Source: Massiliimicrobium timonense (GTDB taxonomy: Bacteria > Bacillota_I > Bacilli_A > Erysipelotrichales > Coprobacillaceae). Taken from it: a stretch of 56,318 nucleotides of DNA. The notes beneath the pieces are model-generated. The model saw nothing but the letters and a program-made list of their open reading frames with translations. It was not told the origin of the DNA and ran no database searches. The position numbers and the translations under genes are program-made. The stretch spans positions 1 through 56,318 of the forward strand of contig NZ_NFLJ01000017.1 of assembly GCF_002160865.1 (NCBI RefSeq), written 5' to 3'. Below, piece after piece: positions 1 to 8,476 of this stretch (position 1 is its first letter; every line of letters begins with the position of its first letter).

Positions 1-24
1 CAAATCATATTATAAGCAAAATAA

Positions 25-114
25 AAGACCCTGTAAAACAGAGTCGGTTAAATATTCAGCATCACATTTTAGAGTGATACCTTTTTATTTAACTGTCCAT
101 TTTACAGGGTACAG
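25..114 (-). terminator. Nested palindrome acting as gdhA terminator, possibly a miniature IS-end element
   Basis: Three nested inverted repeats are visible: CCCTGTAAAA (29-38) with TTTTACAGGG (100-109), GTTAAATA with TATTTAAC inside it, and ATCAC with GTGAT at the centre. Read on the minus strand the outer stem ends in a T-rich stretch, so it can terminate the gdhA transcript. The arms resemble terminal repeats of IS3-family elements in style (TGTACCCTGT...), which suggests a miniature element, but no transposase or target duplication is visible. The terminator role is the safer call. Confidence 0.6.
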
Positions 115-139
115 TTTATATCTTGACAATCTTTTTTTA

Positions 140-1483
140 TTAATAGATTCCTTGAGAAATCATAGCAGCTACAACCTTTTCAAATCCAGCAATATTTGCT
201 CCTTTAATTAAGTCATATCCTAAACCATATTTTTGAGCAGCTTTGACTGAAGAGTCATGAATATCAACCATGATATCATGTAATTTCTGATCAACTTCTT
301 CAGCACTCCAGCTATAACGCATAGAGTTTTGAGCCATTTCTAATGCAGATACAGCAACTCCACCAGCATTTGCTGCTTTTGCAGGTCCTAAAGTTCCACC
401 ATTTTCTAAGAAGTAAGTAATGGCTTCAGGTGTTGTAGGCATGTTAGCACCTTCAATAATATATTTCACTCCATTAGCAACTAATTGTTTCGCTTCTTCT
501 AAACCAATTTCATTTTGTGTCGCACATGGGAAAGCCATATCCACTTTTAATCCCCATGGTTTTTCACCAGCATGGAATTCACATCCAAACTTTTCAGCGT
601 AATCTTTAAGTTTGACATCATTTGAACTTCTGATTTTTAATAAGAAATCAATTTTTTCATCAGTAGTAATACCGTCAGGATCATAAACATATCCATCTCT
701 ACCAGAAATAGAAACAACTTTTGCTCCATATTCTCTTGCTTTTAAACATACACCCCAGGCAACATTTCCATAACCTGAACATGCAATTGTTTTACCTTCA
801 TAAGAATCATTGAAGTGTTTTAAAACTTCTTTACCATAATAAACAGCACCAAATCCAGTTGCTTCAGGTCGAATTAAAGATCCACCATATGGTAATGGTT
901 TACCAGTTAAGACACCATTTTCATAGGCTCCTCTGATTCTTTTATATTGTCCATACATATATCCAATTTCTCTGGCACCTGTTCCAATATCCCCAGCAGG
1001 TACGTCAACGTCTGGTCCAATATGACGATATAATTCAGTCATAAATGATTGACAGAAACGCATGATTTCATTGTCTGATTTTCCTTGTGGATCGAAATCA
1101 GAACCACCTTTACCTCCACCAATTGGTAAAGTTGTTAATGAATTTTTAAAGATTTGTTCAAAACCTAAGAATTTAATAATTCCTAAATTGACAGATGGAT
1201 GTAATCTTAAACCACCTTTATATGGTCCAATCGCATTTGAGAATTGAACACGATATCCTCTATTGACATGAACTTTTCCCTGATCATCTTGCCAAGGAAC
1301 TTTGAACATAATGGCTCTATCAGGTTCTACCAATCTTTCTAAAATAGCCATATCCTCGTATTCAGGATGAGCTTCAATAACAGGTTCTAAACTTTCTAAA
1401 ACTTCTTCGACAGCTTGAATAAATTCTGGCTGATCAGTATTTTTTGCTTTTACATCTTCTAATACTCTCTCAATATATTTCAT
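140..1483 (-). CDS. gdhA: NADP-type glutamate dehydrogenase
   Basis: This is a hexameric glutamate dehydrogenase that interconverts 2-oxoglutarate plus ammonia and glutamate in the cytoplasm. The N-terminal catalytic domain carries the family signature with the catalytic lysine in LPIGGGKGGSDFDP, and the C-terminal Rossmann domain has a GYGNVAWG nucleotide-binding turn. The start is placed at 1483 (MKYIERVLEDV) because CAAGGAGGAT lies nine bases upstream; an upstream ATG at 1537 would add 18 residues with no ribosome site and lies upstream of the promoter. The resulting 447 residues match the usual size. It is monocistronic and divergent from the next genes. NADP preference is inferred from family resemblance. 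Confidence 0.95.
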   Translation of the reverse strand: MKYIERVLEDVKAKNTDQPEFIQAVEEVLESLEPVIEAHPEYEDMAILERLVEPDRAIMFKVPWQDDQGKVHVNRGYRVQFSNAIGPYKGGLRLHPSVNLGIIKFLGFEQIFKNSLTTLPIGGGKGGSDFDPQGKSDNEIMRFCQSFMTELYRHIGPDVDVPAGDIGTGAREIGYMYGQYKRIRGAYENGVLTGKPLPYGGSLIRPEATGFGAVYYGKEVLKHFNDSYEGKTIACSGYGNVAWGVCLKAREYGAKVVSISGRDGYVYDPDGITTDEKIDFLLKIRSSNDVKLKDYAEKFGCEFHAGEKPWGLKVDMAFPCATQNEIGLEEAKQLVANGVKYIIEGANMPTTPEAITYFLENGGTLGPAKAANAGGVAVSALEMAQNSMRYSWSAEEVDQKLHDIMVDIHDSSVKAAQKYGLGYDLIKGANIAGFEKVVAAMISQGIY

Positions 1484-1505
1484 TGTTTGAATCCTCCTTG
1501 AATTT

Positions 1506-1533
1506 ATTATATACAATGATAAATAAAAAACAA
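1506..1533 (-). promoter_or_regulatory. gdhA promoter
   Basis: On the minus strand TTGTTT (1528-1533) is separated by 16 bases from a perfect TATAAT (1506-1511). It lies about 25 bases upstream of the gdhA start codon and only a few bases from the ribosome site, so the 5' leader is very short and no riboswitch fits. Confidence 0.7.
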
Positions 1534-1707
1534 GCATTTTAATAAAAAATTATTATAATTTTTGAAATTTAGATAAAAATAATGTTTATTTTTCGCTAAA
1601 ATAGAATTCAAAAGTCTTATTTCTTCATAAATGATAAATTTTTATAATATAGGGAATAAAGTTTTCATTCTTCCTTAAATATGATAAACTACAATAGGTG
1701 ATAAAAA

Positions 1708-2100
1708 ATGATGAAAAAATTTAAAGAATATAGAACATTTCTATTATGTCTGATTTTATTTGTTTTCTTTATGATCTTTGGTATCTATGCTTATATGCAA
1801 AAGAATGTTCCACAGTCTATCGGTAGCTTTTTACTGGGATTGATTGCATTCGTGTTAATGAGTGCCAGATATAAGATTGTTTTATTTGAAAATGAAATGA
1901 TGATTTATGAATGGAAGATTGCTGCATTTTTACCTGTTTTGATTCCTTATCAAAATATTCAATCTATTCAAAGGAAATCAAAACATCATGTTATGATTCA
2001 ACATCAAAAAACAAGTCATGTTTATGTATTGAATAGTGATCAATTTATAAATGCTTATCAAAAAATATCAAAGGAGATTTCAACTCATGAAAATCAATAA
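1708..2100 (+). CDS. Small membrane protein with PH-like C-terminus, unknown function
   Basis: The 130-residue product has two predicted membrane segments near residues 10-28 and 35-52, followed by a soluble tail of about 75 residues. The tail (RYKIVLFENEMMIYEW..., IPYQNIQSIQRK) has the look of a bacterial PH-like domain often placed after two helices, but this is a pattern judgement. Two adjacent ATG codons are possible starts; AGGTGA precedes them. The gene overlaps the start of the following DUF89 gene by 14 bases, so the two are probably co-translated. No function is assigned. Confidence 0.7.
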   Translation: MMKKFKEYRTFLLCLILFVFFMIFGIYAYMQKNVPQSIGSFLLGLIAFVLMSARYKIVLFENEMMIYEWKIAAFLPVLIPYQNIQSIQRKSKHHVMIQHQKTSHVYVLNSDQFINAYQKISKEISTHENQ

Positions 2101-2941
2101 ACAATGTTTACCATGTTTGATGAATCAAGTTGTTAAAATTGCAAAAATGACAGATTGTTTAGAACAAGATGAATTATTTCATCAAGTCTTTCATTATATG
2201 AGTCAAATGGATTTTCATAAAACGAATCCTGAAATTATCGGTGAAGTCTTTGCCTTAGTTAAAGATTATTTACATTGTGAAGATCCTTATTATCAGATTC
2301 GATATGATTATAATCAGTTATTTTTAAAACAATTATCTCAAATTGAGCAACAGATTGATTCGTTTGAACAAGCTGTTTTATATGCTATTGTGGGAAATGT
2401 CATAGATTTTAGTCCTATCCATCAAAATGTACAAAAAGATATGATGACTTATTTTCAAAATATGGATCAATTATCTTTAACTATTAATCATGTTGAAAGA
2501 TTAAAAGAAGATTTAATGAGTGCTTCTTCTTTAGTCTATCTGGGAGATAATTGTGGTGAAATATGTCTTGATTTATTGTTGATTAAAAGAATAAAAGCAA
2601 TGAATCCTCAACTCAAAATTTATTTTGTGACAAGAGGGAAACCGGTTGTTAATGATTCTATATTAGAAGATGCTTATGAAGTTGGTATGGATCAATATGC
2701 AACAATTATTTCTAATGGGGATGGATCACTGGGCACGATTCTTTCTCGTGCCAGTCAAGAGTTTTTAGATGTTTATCATCAGGCCGATCTCATCATTGCG
2801 AAAGGTCAAGCTAATTTTGAAAGTTTAAGTGAGGAAGATAAGAATATTTATTTCTTATTGATGGTCAAATGTGATGTCATCAGTCGATATATAGGTGTAA
2901 AGCAAAAATCATTTGTCTGTCTATCTCAGAAAATGAGGTGA
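2087..2941 (+). CDS. DUF89/ARMT1-like damage-control phosphatase
   Basis: The protein starts with a CLPC pair (MKINKQCLPCLMNQ) and later shows LVYLGDNCGEICLDLLLIKRI, a VTRGKPVVND segment and a terminal IAKGQANFESL motif. These are hallmarks of the prokaryotic DUF89 family, metal-dependent phosphatases thought to remove damaged sugar-phosphate metabolites. The conserved Asp and Asn in GDNCGE are the expected metal and phosphate ligands. The start at 2087 is chosen because AAGGAG sits ten bases upstream; an in-frame ATG at 2051 has no such site. 284 residues is normal for the family. The natural substrate cannot be deduced. Confidence 0.85.
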   Translation: MKINKQCLPCLMNQVVKIAKMTDCLEQDELFHQVFHYMSQMDFHKTNPEIIGEVFALVKDYLHCEDPYYQIRYDYNQLFLKQLSQIEQQIDSFEQAVLYAIVGNVIDFSPIHQNVQKDMMTYFQNMDQLSLTINHVERLKEDLMSASSLVYLGDNCGEICLDLLLIKRIKAMNPQLKIYFVTRGKPVVNDSILEDAYEVGMDQYATIISNGDGSLGTILSRASQEFLDVYHQADLIIAKGQANFESLSEEDKNIYFLLMVKCDVISRYIGVKQKSFVCLSQKMR

Positions 2942-2945
2942 GAAA

Positions 2946-4667
2946 GTGGAATTACATATTCAAAGAATGCAAGATCGTATAAGTTATAAAAGACAGAATA
3001 GACTCACTATTATGATTTTCCTTATTATTTTGATAGGATGTTCTATTGGTTTAGTATGTATAGACTTTCATTGGAGTTCTATAGGAATTATGATAGCATT
3101 GGGGATTTTATGTTTAGAATTTATTGTTATTGCAAAAAAGAAAAAAATGAATAAGCTTCAACAAACGATTAGTAGTGACTTAGTTATTATTGATGAAAAT
3201 CATCGTTTCTTTTATCAAAATCGTATTTTTGATTTAACATCTCTTAAAAAGGTACAATATGATTCAAAAGTTATTATCGCTTTTTTTGAAGATTTTATTT
3301 TATATATTGAATATGATAGAGATGTTGTCAATTATTTTCAATCTTTGTGTACAAAGGTAATAGATTCAACAATGACACCAAAAAGAAAAATGTCTATGCT
3401 TTTACTTATATTACTTGTTGTAGCTTTTTGCTCAGTTGTGATGAAGCTTATCACAGGTGTTGGTTATTGTTTATTAATGAATACTTATCTTATTGATTGG
3501 ACTGGATTATGGATAGAGCTTATCATTATACTTGTTGTGATAATAAGTATTGGACTTGTTTTGATAATGAAAAAACACTCTTTTCCTATATATTTAATAG
3601 GATGTATAATCATTGGTTTATTTATAGTATTACCATTTGGAAAACTTAATTATTTCAATTATCATGATCAATATTTAGCTTATCGTATAGATGATAAACA
3701 GTTGACTCTTTATGATAACGTACGTTATTTATTTGGACAAAAAGTTTTTGAAATAGATACCAATTTTGTTCAAAGAGTAGGTCAATTTGAAGATGTTTTT
3801 TATATTGCCTACGATGATACTTATAAATTTTATGCAATGAATAAAATCACACAGGATCAAGATAGCTTCATAGATGAATATGAAGGGTGTATATATGGAA
3901 ATGAGTGGATGAACTTAGTTATTAAACAACATCAAGTTGTTATGAATCAAGATGTATGTGAGGTTTCTCTTGTAGGTAATCAAATTTTATATATATCAGA
4001 TGAACTACATGATTATCTTATTCAATTGGATAATGATGAATGTAAAATTTATCAATTGGATAGACAATATAATAATACTCTTAGAATAAATCCGGATTTA
4101 TTTGAAGAAGATTTAAATAAACAAGAAACAGAAAAATCTATATCAACCAATGAATCAACAGATTCCTCACAAGAAGAATCTAAGCAAGAATCATATGAAA
4201 TAGCAGAGGAAGAAAAAGATCAGCAACGTTATGCAAGTTATACTCAACTACTGGAAGTTGATGATATTTCAACTATAAAATCGGATGAAAATCTTATTAA
4301 AGTGCAAGATGAAGATGATATTTATCAAGCTGTAAAAAGTATTGATCAAGAAATCACACGAATAGATAATAGTGAGGGTGTTATTTTAGATGTGCAAATA
4401 TTGGATATGACTATCTATTCACAAAATGATGATCAATATGGTGTTTATATAACACGACGTATTGATTCCTCGGTAGCAGAATCTCAAACAGTGCAGGATA
4501 TTATTCTAATGAGGAAACAGGACCAAAACTACGTTGGAACAAGATTTTATAGTGTTCGTTTTATGCCATCTACGCATCAAACGCATAATGAGCCTTATGA
4601 CACAAGCTGGACAACTGATTATCTTTATCGTGTGGATGGACATAACATTGTAGATAATGCATGGTAA
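2946..4667 (+). CDS. Large multi-pass membrane protein with acidic linker, unknown
   Basis: Starts with GTG at 2946, four bases after the previous stop, with GAGGTGA as ribosome site, so it is translationally linked to the DUF89 gene. Hydrophobic segments are visible near residues 22-40, 45-62, 147-170, 185-207 and 213-233. Residues about 385-430 form a Glu/Gln/Ser-rich low-complexity linker, and the last 150 residues are hydrophilic. The ends are not similar to any enzyme I recognise. The gene is followed at once by a strong terminator, so it closes a three-gene unit. Function unknown; a cell-envelope role is a guess from topology only. Confidence 0.75.
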   Translation: MELHIQRMQDRISYKRQNRLTIMIFLIILIGCSIGLVCIDFHWSSIGIMIALGILCLEFIVIAKKKKMNKLQQTISSDLVIIDENHRFFYQNRIFDLTSLKKVQYDSKVIIAFFEDFILYIEYDRDVVNYFQSLCTKVIDSTMTPKRKMSMLLLILLVVAFCSVVMKLITGVGYCLLMNTYLIDWTGLWIELIIILVVIISIGLVLIMKKHSFPIYLIGCIIIGLFIVLPFGKLNYFNYHDQYLAYRIDDKQLTLYDNVRYLFGQKVFEIDTNFVQRVGQFEDVFYIAYDDTYKFYAMNKITQDQDSFIDEYEGCIYGNEWMNLVIKQHQVVMNQDVCEVSLVGNQILYISDELHDYLIQLDNDECKIYQLDRQYNNTLRINPDLFEEDLNKQETEKSISTNESTDSSQEESKQESYEIAEEEKDQQRYASYTQLLEVDDISTIKSDENLIKVQDEDDIYQAVKSIDQEITRIDNSEGVILDVQILDMTIYSQNDDQYGVYITRRIDSSVAESQTVQDIILMRKQDQNYVGTRFYSVRFMPSTHQTHNEPYDTSWTTDYLYRVDGHNIVDNAW

Positions 4668-4675
4668 AGTTTGAT

Positions 4676-4704
4676 AGAAAGGTTTTACTGACCTTTCTTT
4701 TTTT
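4676..4704 (+). terminator. Rho-independent terminator
   Basis: AGAAAGG (4676-4682) pairs with CCTTTCT (4692-4698) and is followed by a run of T. It lies directly after the 573-residue membrane protein gene and isolates it from the his leader. Confidence 0.85.
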
Positions 4705-4782
4705 ATATAAGTCTTTAAAAGTTGATTTTTAAGTTATGAATATGATAGATGAGAATACTTATAAAGTTTTTATAAAAAATTC

Positions 4783-4811
4783 TTTTTTTTGTCTTTTAAA
4801 TGTGTTAGAAT
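4783..4811 (+). promoter_or_regulatory. his operon promoter, extended -10
   Basis: TGTTAGAAT (TG-n-TAGAAT, hexamer at 4806-4811) is an extended -10 element with a T-rich, weak -35 region 17 bases upstream. Transcription would begin near 4818, about 16 bases before the leader peptide start codon. Confidence 0.55.
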
Positions 4812-4833
4812 GATAAAAAATGAGGTGATATTT

Positions 4834-4890
4834 ATGAAAAAGACAATTTTAAATCAACAATTTCATCACCATCATCATTGGAACACTTAG
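4834..4890 (+). CDS. hisL: his operon leader peptide
   Basis: An 18-codon open frame reads MKKTILNQQFHHHHHWNT and stops with TAG. Five consecutive histidine codons (4864-4878) are the sensor: ribosomes stall there when charged His-tRNA is scarce. GAGGTGAT lies a few bases upstream of the ATG as ribosome site. It sits between the his promoter and a terminator hairpin just before hisZ, exactly the arrangement of the enterobacterial hisL. The peptide is the regulatory device rather than a functional product. The symbol is used by analogy. Confidence 0.88.
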   Translation: MKKTILNQQFHHHHHWNT

Positions 4891-4893
4891 GGT

Positions 4894-4991
4894 TATATCT
4901 TAGAAAGATACAGCCCGTTTTGCATATATTTATAAATGGGTGTATCTAATGACTTAGAAAGAATGGACGAGTCATTATGGCTCGTCTTTTT
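4894..4991 (+). promoter_or_regulatory. Histidine attenuator (alternative hairpins plus terminator)
   Basis: Right after the leader peptide stop, competing pairings can be drawn. TATCT (4896-4900) pairs with AGATA (4906-4910). The same AGATACA(g)CCC strand (4906-4916) pairs better with GGGTGTATCT (4938-4947). TCTAA (4945-4949) pairs with TTAGA (4954-4958), and AATGAC (4948-4953) with GTCATT (4971-4976), which overlaps the terminator. The terminator is GACGAG (4966-4971) with CTCGTC (4981-4986) followed by five T. A ribosome stalled on His codons would cover the first strands and shift the fold. The precise antiterminator needs folding software. Confidence 0.8.
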
Positions 4992-5007
4992 AGTTAAGGA
5001 GGACTTT

Positions 5008-5970
5008 ATGGAAGAATTTAAATATTTGATACCAGAAGAAAGTATTGATGCCATTATGGATAATGTTTCTGTACTCAGAGACATTGAAAAGGATTTAAGA
5101 CATCTCTTTGTTGAACGTGGGTACTTGGAAGTTTTAATGCCTTCTTTTGAATATGTTGATCTTTATAATGATATGGATATTGGAATTGATGAAGAAAAGA
5201 TGTTTCAATATGTCAATTATGAAGGAAAAAGAGTCGCTTTAAGAGTGGATTTTACAGTTCCACTTGCAAGATTATATTGTTCACAAAATGAAAATGGTGA
5301 AAAAAGATATTGTTATTTTGGAAAGGTTTATCGAAAAGAAAAAAGGCATAAAGGAAGAAGCAGTGAGTTTTTTCAGGCAGGAGTTGAACTGATTGGGAAG
5401 GGAGGATTTGCTGGTGATTTGGAATGTCTGGAACTTGTTTTAAAGACAATGACATGTTTAAAATTGAAACATATACGTATTGAGATGGGATCAGCTAAGT
5501 TTTATCATCGTTTGGTCGAGATTGTTGATGATGAACGATTTATAGATATTTTGAAACGACGTGATTTAAGTGCTATGAAATCATTTGTGGAAAGTCATCA
5601 CTTTGATCAAAGTATACAGACATTATTAATGACTTTACCTCAGGCATTTGGGGATGTTCAAGTGTTATATGATATGAAAAATAGAGTGGAAGATACATTG
5701 TTGAAGGAAGCGATTGAAGAATTGATTGAACTGTATGAAAAGATTCCTCATAGAGAACTTCTGACTTTTGATTTAGCGATGACACCCATGATGAAATATT
5801 ATACGGGAATCATGTTGAAAGGCTATTCTCCTTATAGCGCACAACCAATTATGAATGGGGGACGTTATGATCATTTGATGAATCATTTTGATCGAGAGGT
5901 TCCAGCCATTGGCTTTAGTTATGAGTTAAGTCATATTTTAAAGGCCTTAGAAAAGGAGGAGGAAGCATGA
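5008..5970 (+). CDS. hisZ: ATP phosphoribosyltransferase regulatory subunit HisZ
   Basis: A class II histidyl-tRNA synthetase-like protein without the tRNA-binding domain; it activates short HisG and confers histidine feedback. Synthetase-like motifs include FTVPLARLY and the [17 protein letters not shown] segment. The start at 5008 ([12 protein letters not shown]) has AAGGAGG seven to eight bases upstream; an upstream in-frame ATG at 4936 lies inside the attenuator and is rejected. 320 residues is slightly short for HisZ. It overlaps hisG by four bases, and the pairing with a 205-residue HisG confirms identity. It is the first structural gene under the attenuator. Confidence 0.93.
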   Translation: MEEFKYLIPEESIDAIMDNVSVLRDIEKDLRHLFVERGYLEVLMPSFEYVDLYNDMDIGIDEEKMFQYVNYEGKRVALRVDFTVPLARLYCSQNENGEKRYCYFGKVYRKEKRHKGRSSEFFQAGVELIGKGGFAGDLECLELVLKTMTCLKLKHIRIEMGSAKFYHRLVEIVDDERFIDILKRRDLSAMKSFVESHHFDQSIQTLLMTLPQAFGDVQVLYDMKNRVEDTLLKEAIEELIELYEKIPHRELLTFDLAMTPMMKYYTGIMLKGYSPYSAQPIMNGGRYDHLMNHFDREVPAIGFSYELSHILKALEKEEEA

Positions 5971-6584
5971 TTAAAATAGCAATAACGAAAGGTCGTATTG
6001 AAAAACAGGTTTGTCAGTTGTTGGCTGAAAAGGGCTTTGATATGGAGCCTATTATTCATAAAGATCGTGAATTGATGATTGAAACAAGTGATGGTTTATC
6101 TATGATTTTTGCAAAGGCAAATGATGTTTTAACCTTTTTAGAACATGGTATTGTGGATATTGGTTTTGTTGGTAAAGATACTTTGGAAGATAGTGATTTT
6201 CAAGATTATTATGAGATGTTGGATTTAAATATTGGAAAATGTTATTTTGCTTTAGCGGCATATCCAGAATATCGTGATAAGATTTTTAAACGTCGTCAGC
6301 GTATTGCTTCCAAATATACGAAGGTAGCTAAAGATTACTTTCATCAAAAACAACAGGATGTTGAAATTATTAAATTAGAAGGTTCGGTAGAATTAGGGCC
6401 GGTTGTGGGATTAAGTGATGCGATTGTGGATATTGTAGAAACTGGTTCAACTTTGAAGGCAAATGGTTTAGAAATTATTGAAAAAATTAGTGATGTATCA
6501 ACAAAGATGATTGTAAATAAAGTGAGTTTGAAGTTTAAAAAAGATGAAATCTTTGATTTGATAGAAAAATTAAAGGGGGAATAA
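5967..6584 (+). CDS. hisG: ATP phosphoribosyltransferase, short form
   Basis: Catalyses the first histidine step, condensing ATP with PRPP. At 205 residues it is the short HisG form, which lacks the C-terminal ACT-like regulatory domain and needs HisZ, encoded immediately upstream with an ATGA overlap. Typical segments are [11 protein letters not shown] at the N-terminus, [13 protein letters not shown], and the PRPP-binding stretch [28 protein letters not shown]. Expression should follow the upstream attenuator. Confidence 0.96.
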   Translation: MIKIAITKGRIEKQVCQLLAEKGFDMEPIIHKDRELMIETSDGLSMIFAKANDVLTFLEHGIVDIGFVGKDTLEDSDFQDYYEMLDLNIGKCYFALAAYPEYRDKIFKRRQRIASKYTKVAKDYFHQKQQDVEIIKLEGSVELGPVVGLSDAIVDIVETGSTLKANGLEIIEKISDVSTKMIVNKVSLKFKKDEIFDLIEKLKGE

Positions 6585-6586
6585 AG

Positions 6587-7915
6587 ATGTTGAAGACATA
6601 TGATTTACAAGGACAATTCAAAGATGTGGTGAAGAAGTTTTCTTCACGTAAAACAGAAATTTCGCAACAGGTTAATGAAACTGTGATGCAAATGATTGAA
6701 GATATCGAAAAAAATGGTGATCAGGCCATCATGAAATATTGTTATGAATTGGATGGATATAGGATGGAAGGACCACAAGATTTTATTGTTTCTAAACAAG
6801 AAATTTTAGATGGTGTGACAAGTGTTGGGAAAGATTTTATGCGTATATTGGAACGTACAAAAGAACAACTGATTGATTTTCATCAACATCAAGTTGATCG
6901 TTCATGGTCTATTTATAAGGAAAATGGAGTGATGATGGGACAGATTGTACGTGGCTTAGAAAAAGTTGCTTTATACGTACCAGGTGGAACTGCCACATAT
7001 CCTTCAACGGTCATGATGAATGCGATTCCTGCCAAACTGGCTGGTGTCAAAGAATTGATAATCATCACACCTGTGAAGGCTGATGGAAAAGTGAATCCTT
7101 CTATTTTAGCAGCTGCTTATGTCTGTGGCATTGAACGTATTTATAAAGTAGGAGGAGCACATGGTGTTGCCGGTGTAGCTATCGGAACAAATATGTTACC
7201 AAAGGTAGATAAGATTGTTGGTCCCGGAAATATTTATGTTGCGACAGCTAAAAAATGTTGTTATGGGCGTGTGGATATTGATATGATTGCGGGTCCTAGT
7301 GAAGTCTTGATTGTTGCTGATGAAAAAGCCAATCCACAATACATTGCAGCTGATTTAATGAGTCAGGCAGAACATGATAAATTGGCGAGTGCTATTTTGG
7401 TGACAACATCTCAATCATTGATTGAACAGGTAAATGTCGAGCTTCAAAAACAGATGCCATTTTTATCAAGAGCTGATATTATTGAATCATCATTGACAAA
7501 TTATGGTGGTGCCTTTTTGGTGGATTCTATTGAGGAAGCTTTTCAGGTATCTAATGAATTTGCGCCAGAACATTTAGAAGTTTTAGTAGAAAATCCAATG
7601 AATACTTTACCTTTGATTCATAATGCTGGTTCTATCTTTTTAGGAGAATATACACCAGAACCATTAGGGGATTATATGTCTGGAACAAATCATGTCTTAC
7701 CAACAGGAGGAACAGCTAAATTCTATAGTGCTTTAGGTGTTTATGATTTCGTGAAGTATTCATCTTATAGTTATTATCCAAAACAAGTTTTACAGACTTT
7801 TAAAGATGATGTGATGACTTTTGCAAACAAAGAAGGATTGGATGGACATGCAAATAGTATTGCAGTGAGATTTAAGGAGGATGAATCATGCGACAAAGTC
7901 AAATCAAAAGAATAA
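6587..7915 (+). CDS. hisD: Histidinol dehydrogenase
   Basis: Oxidises L-histidinol to L-histidine in two NAD-dependent steps using zinc. Visible signatures are VPGGTATYPSTVMMNAIPA, the DIDMIAGPSEVLIVAD stretch, and the catalytic Glu-His pair in NEFAPEHLEVLVENP. 442 residues is slightly longer than usual, with the extra length at the C-terminus that overlaps hisB by 28 bases. GGGGGAATAAAG precedes the ATG two bases after the hisG stop. Confidence 0.96.
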   Translation: MLKTYDLQGQFKDVVKKFSSRKTEISQQVNETVMQMIEDIEKNGDQAIMKYCYELDGYRMEGPQDFIVSKQEILDGVTSVGKDFMRILERTKEQLIDFHQHQVDRSWSIYKENGVMMGQIVRGLEKVALYVPGGTATYPSTVMMNAIPAKLAGVKELIIITPVKADGKVNPSILAAAYVCGIERIYKVGGAHGVAGVAIGTNMLPKVDKIVGPGNIYVATAKKCCYGRVDIDMIAGPSEVLIVADEKANPQYIAADLMSQAEHDKLASAILVTTSQSLIEQVNVELQKQMPFLSRADIIESSLTNYGGAFLVDSIEEAFQVSNEFAPEHLEVLVENPMNTLPLIHNAGSIFLGEYTPEPLGDYMSGTNHVLPTGGTAKFYSALGVYDFVKYSSYSYYPKQVLQTFKDDVMTFANKEGLDGHANSIAVRFKEDESCDKVKSKE

Positions 7916-8475
7916 CAAAGGAAACATCTATTGAAATGTCCCTTTGCTTAGAAGGAACAGGTCAAGCTCAAGTAGATACGGGCATTGGATTTATGGATCA
8001 TATGTTTGAGTTATTAGCTTTTCATAGTGGAATAGATTGTATTGTCAAATGTCAGGGTGATTTAAAAGTAGATAGTCATCATACAGTAGAAGATTTAGGA
8101 ATTGTTTTTGGTGAATGTTTAAAAGAAGCATTGGGAGATAAAAAAGGAATTTATCGTTATGGTCAAATGGCTATTCCTATGGATGAAGCTCTAGTCACAA
8201 CGACACTGGATTTAAGTGGACGCCCTTATCTTGTTTATCAAGCTCAATTACCTTGCCAGCATTTAGGAAATTATGAAACAGAAATGACAAAAGAATTTTT
8301 TAAAGCTGTCAGTGATCATGCTTTGATGACATTACATATTGTAGAGAACTATGGAGAAAATACACATCATATTATTGAAGCTATGTTTAAGAGTTTTGCC
8401 AGAGCTTTAAAACAAGCTATTTGTATTGATGAAAAGAATAGGGAACAAATTGTTTCTTCTAAAGGAGTCTTGTAA
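7888..8475 (+). CDS. hisB: Imidazoleglycerol-phosphate dehydratase
   Basis: Dehydrates imidazole glycerol phosphate to imidazole acetol phosphate. The metal-binding motifs HHTVEDLGI and ENTHHIIEAMFKSFARALK are both present, as is the N-terminal TGIGFMDHM. 195 residues is the monofunctional form, so no histidinol-phosphatase domain is fused. GGAGGATGAATC just before the ATG at 7888 lies inside the end of hisD, indicating translational coupling. Confidence 0.96.
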   Translation: MRQSQIKRITKETSIEMSLCLEGTGQAQVDTGIGFMDHMFELLAFHSGIDCIVKCQGDLKVDSHHTVEDLGIVFGECLKEALGDKKGIYRYGQMAIPMDEALVTTTLDLSGRPYLVYQAQLPCQHLGNYETEMTKEFFKAVSDHALMTLHIVENYGENTHHIIEAMFKSFARALKQAICIDEKNREQIVSSKGVL

Positions 8476-8476
8476 G

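Noticed and set aside
3655-3837. Minus-strand open frame inside the 573-residue gene
   Set aside because: It is a shadow frame without a ribosome site and with low-complexity composition.
4840-5000. T-box riboswitch for histidine
   Set aside because: No T-box sequence or specifier stem is present, and the His codons lie in a translated peptide with its own ribosome site.
4936-5007. N-terminal extension of HisZ from an ATG at 4936
   Set aside because: The extension is encoded by the attenuator and terminator hairpin region, has no ribosome site and is absent from HisZ proteins.
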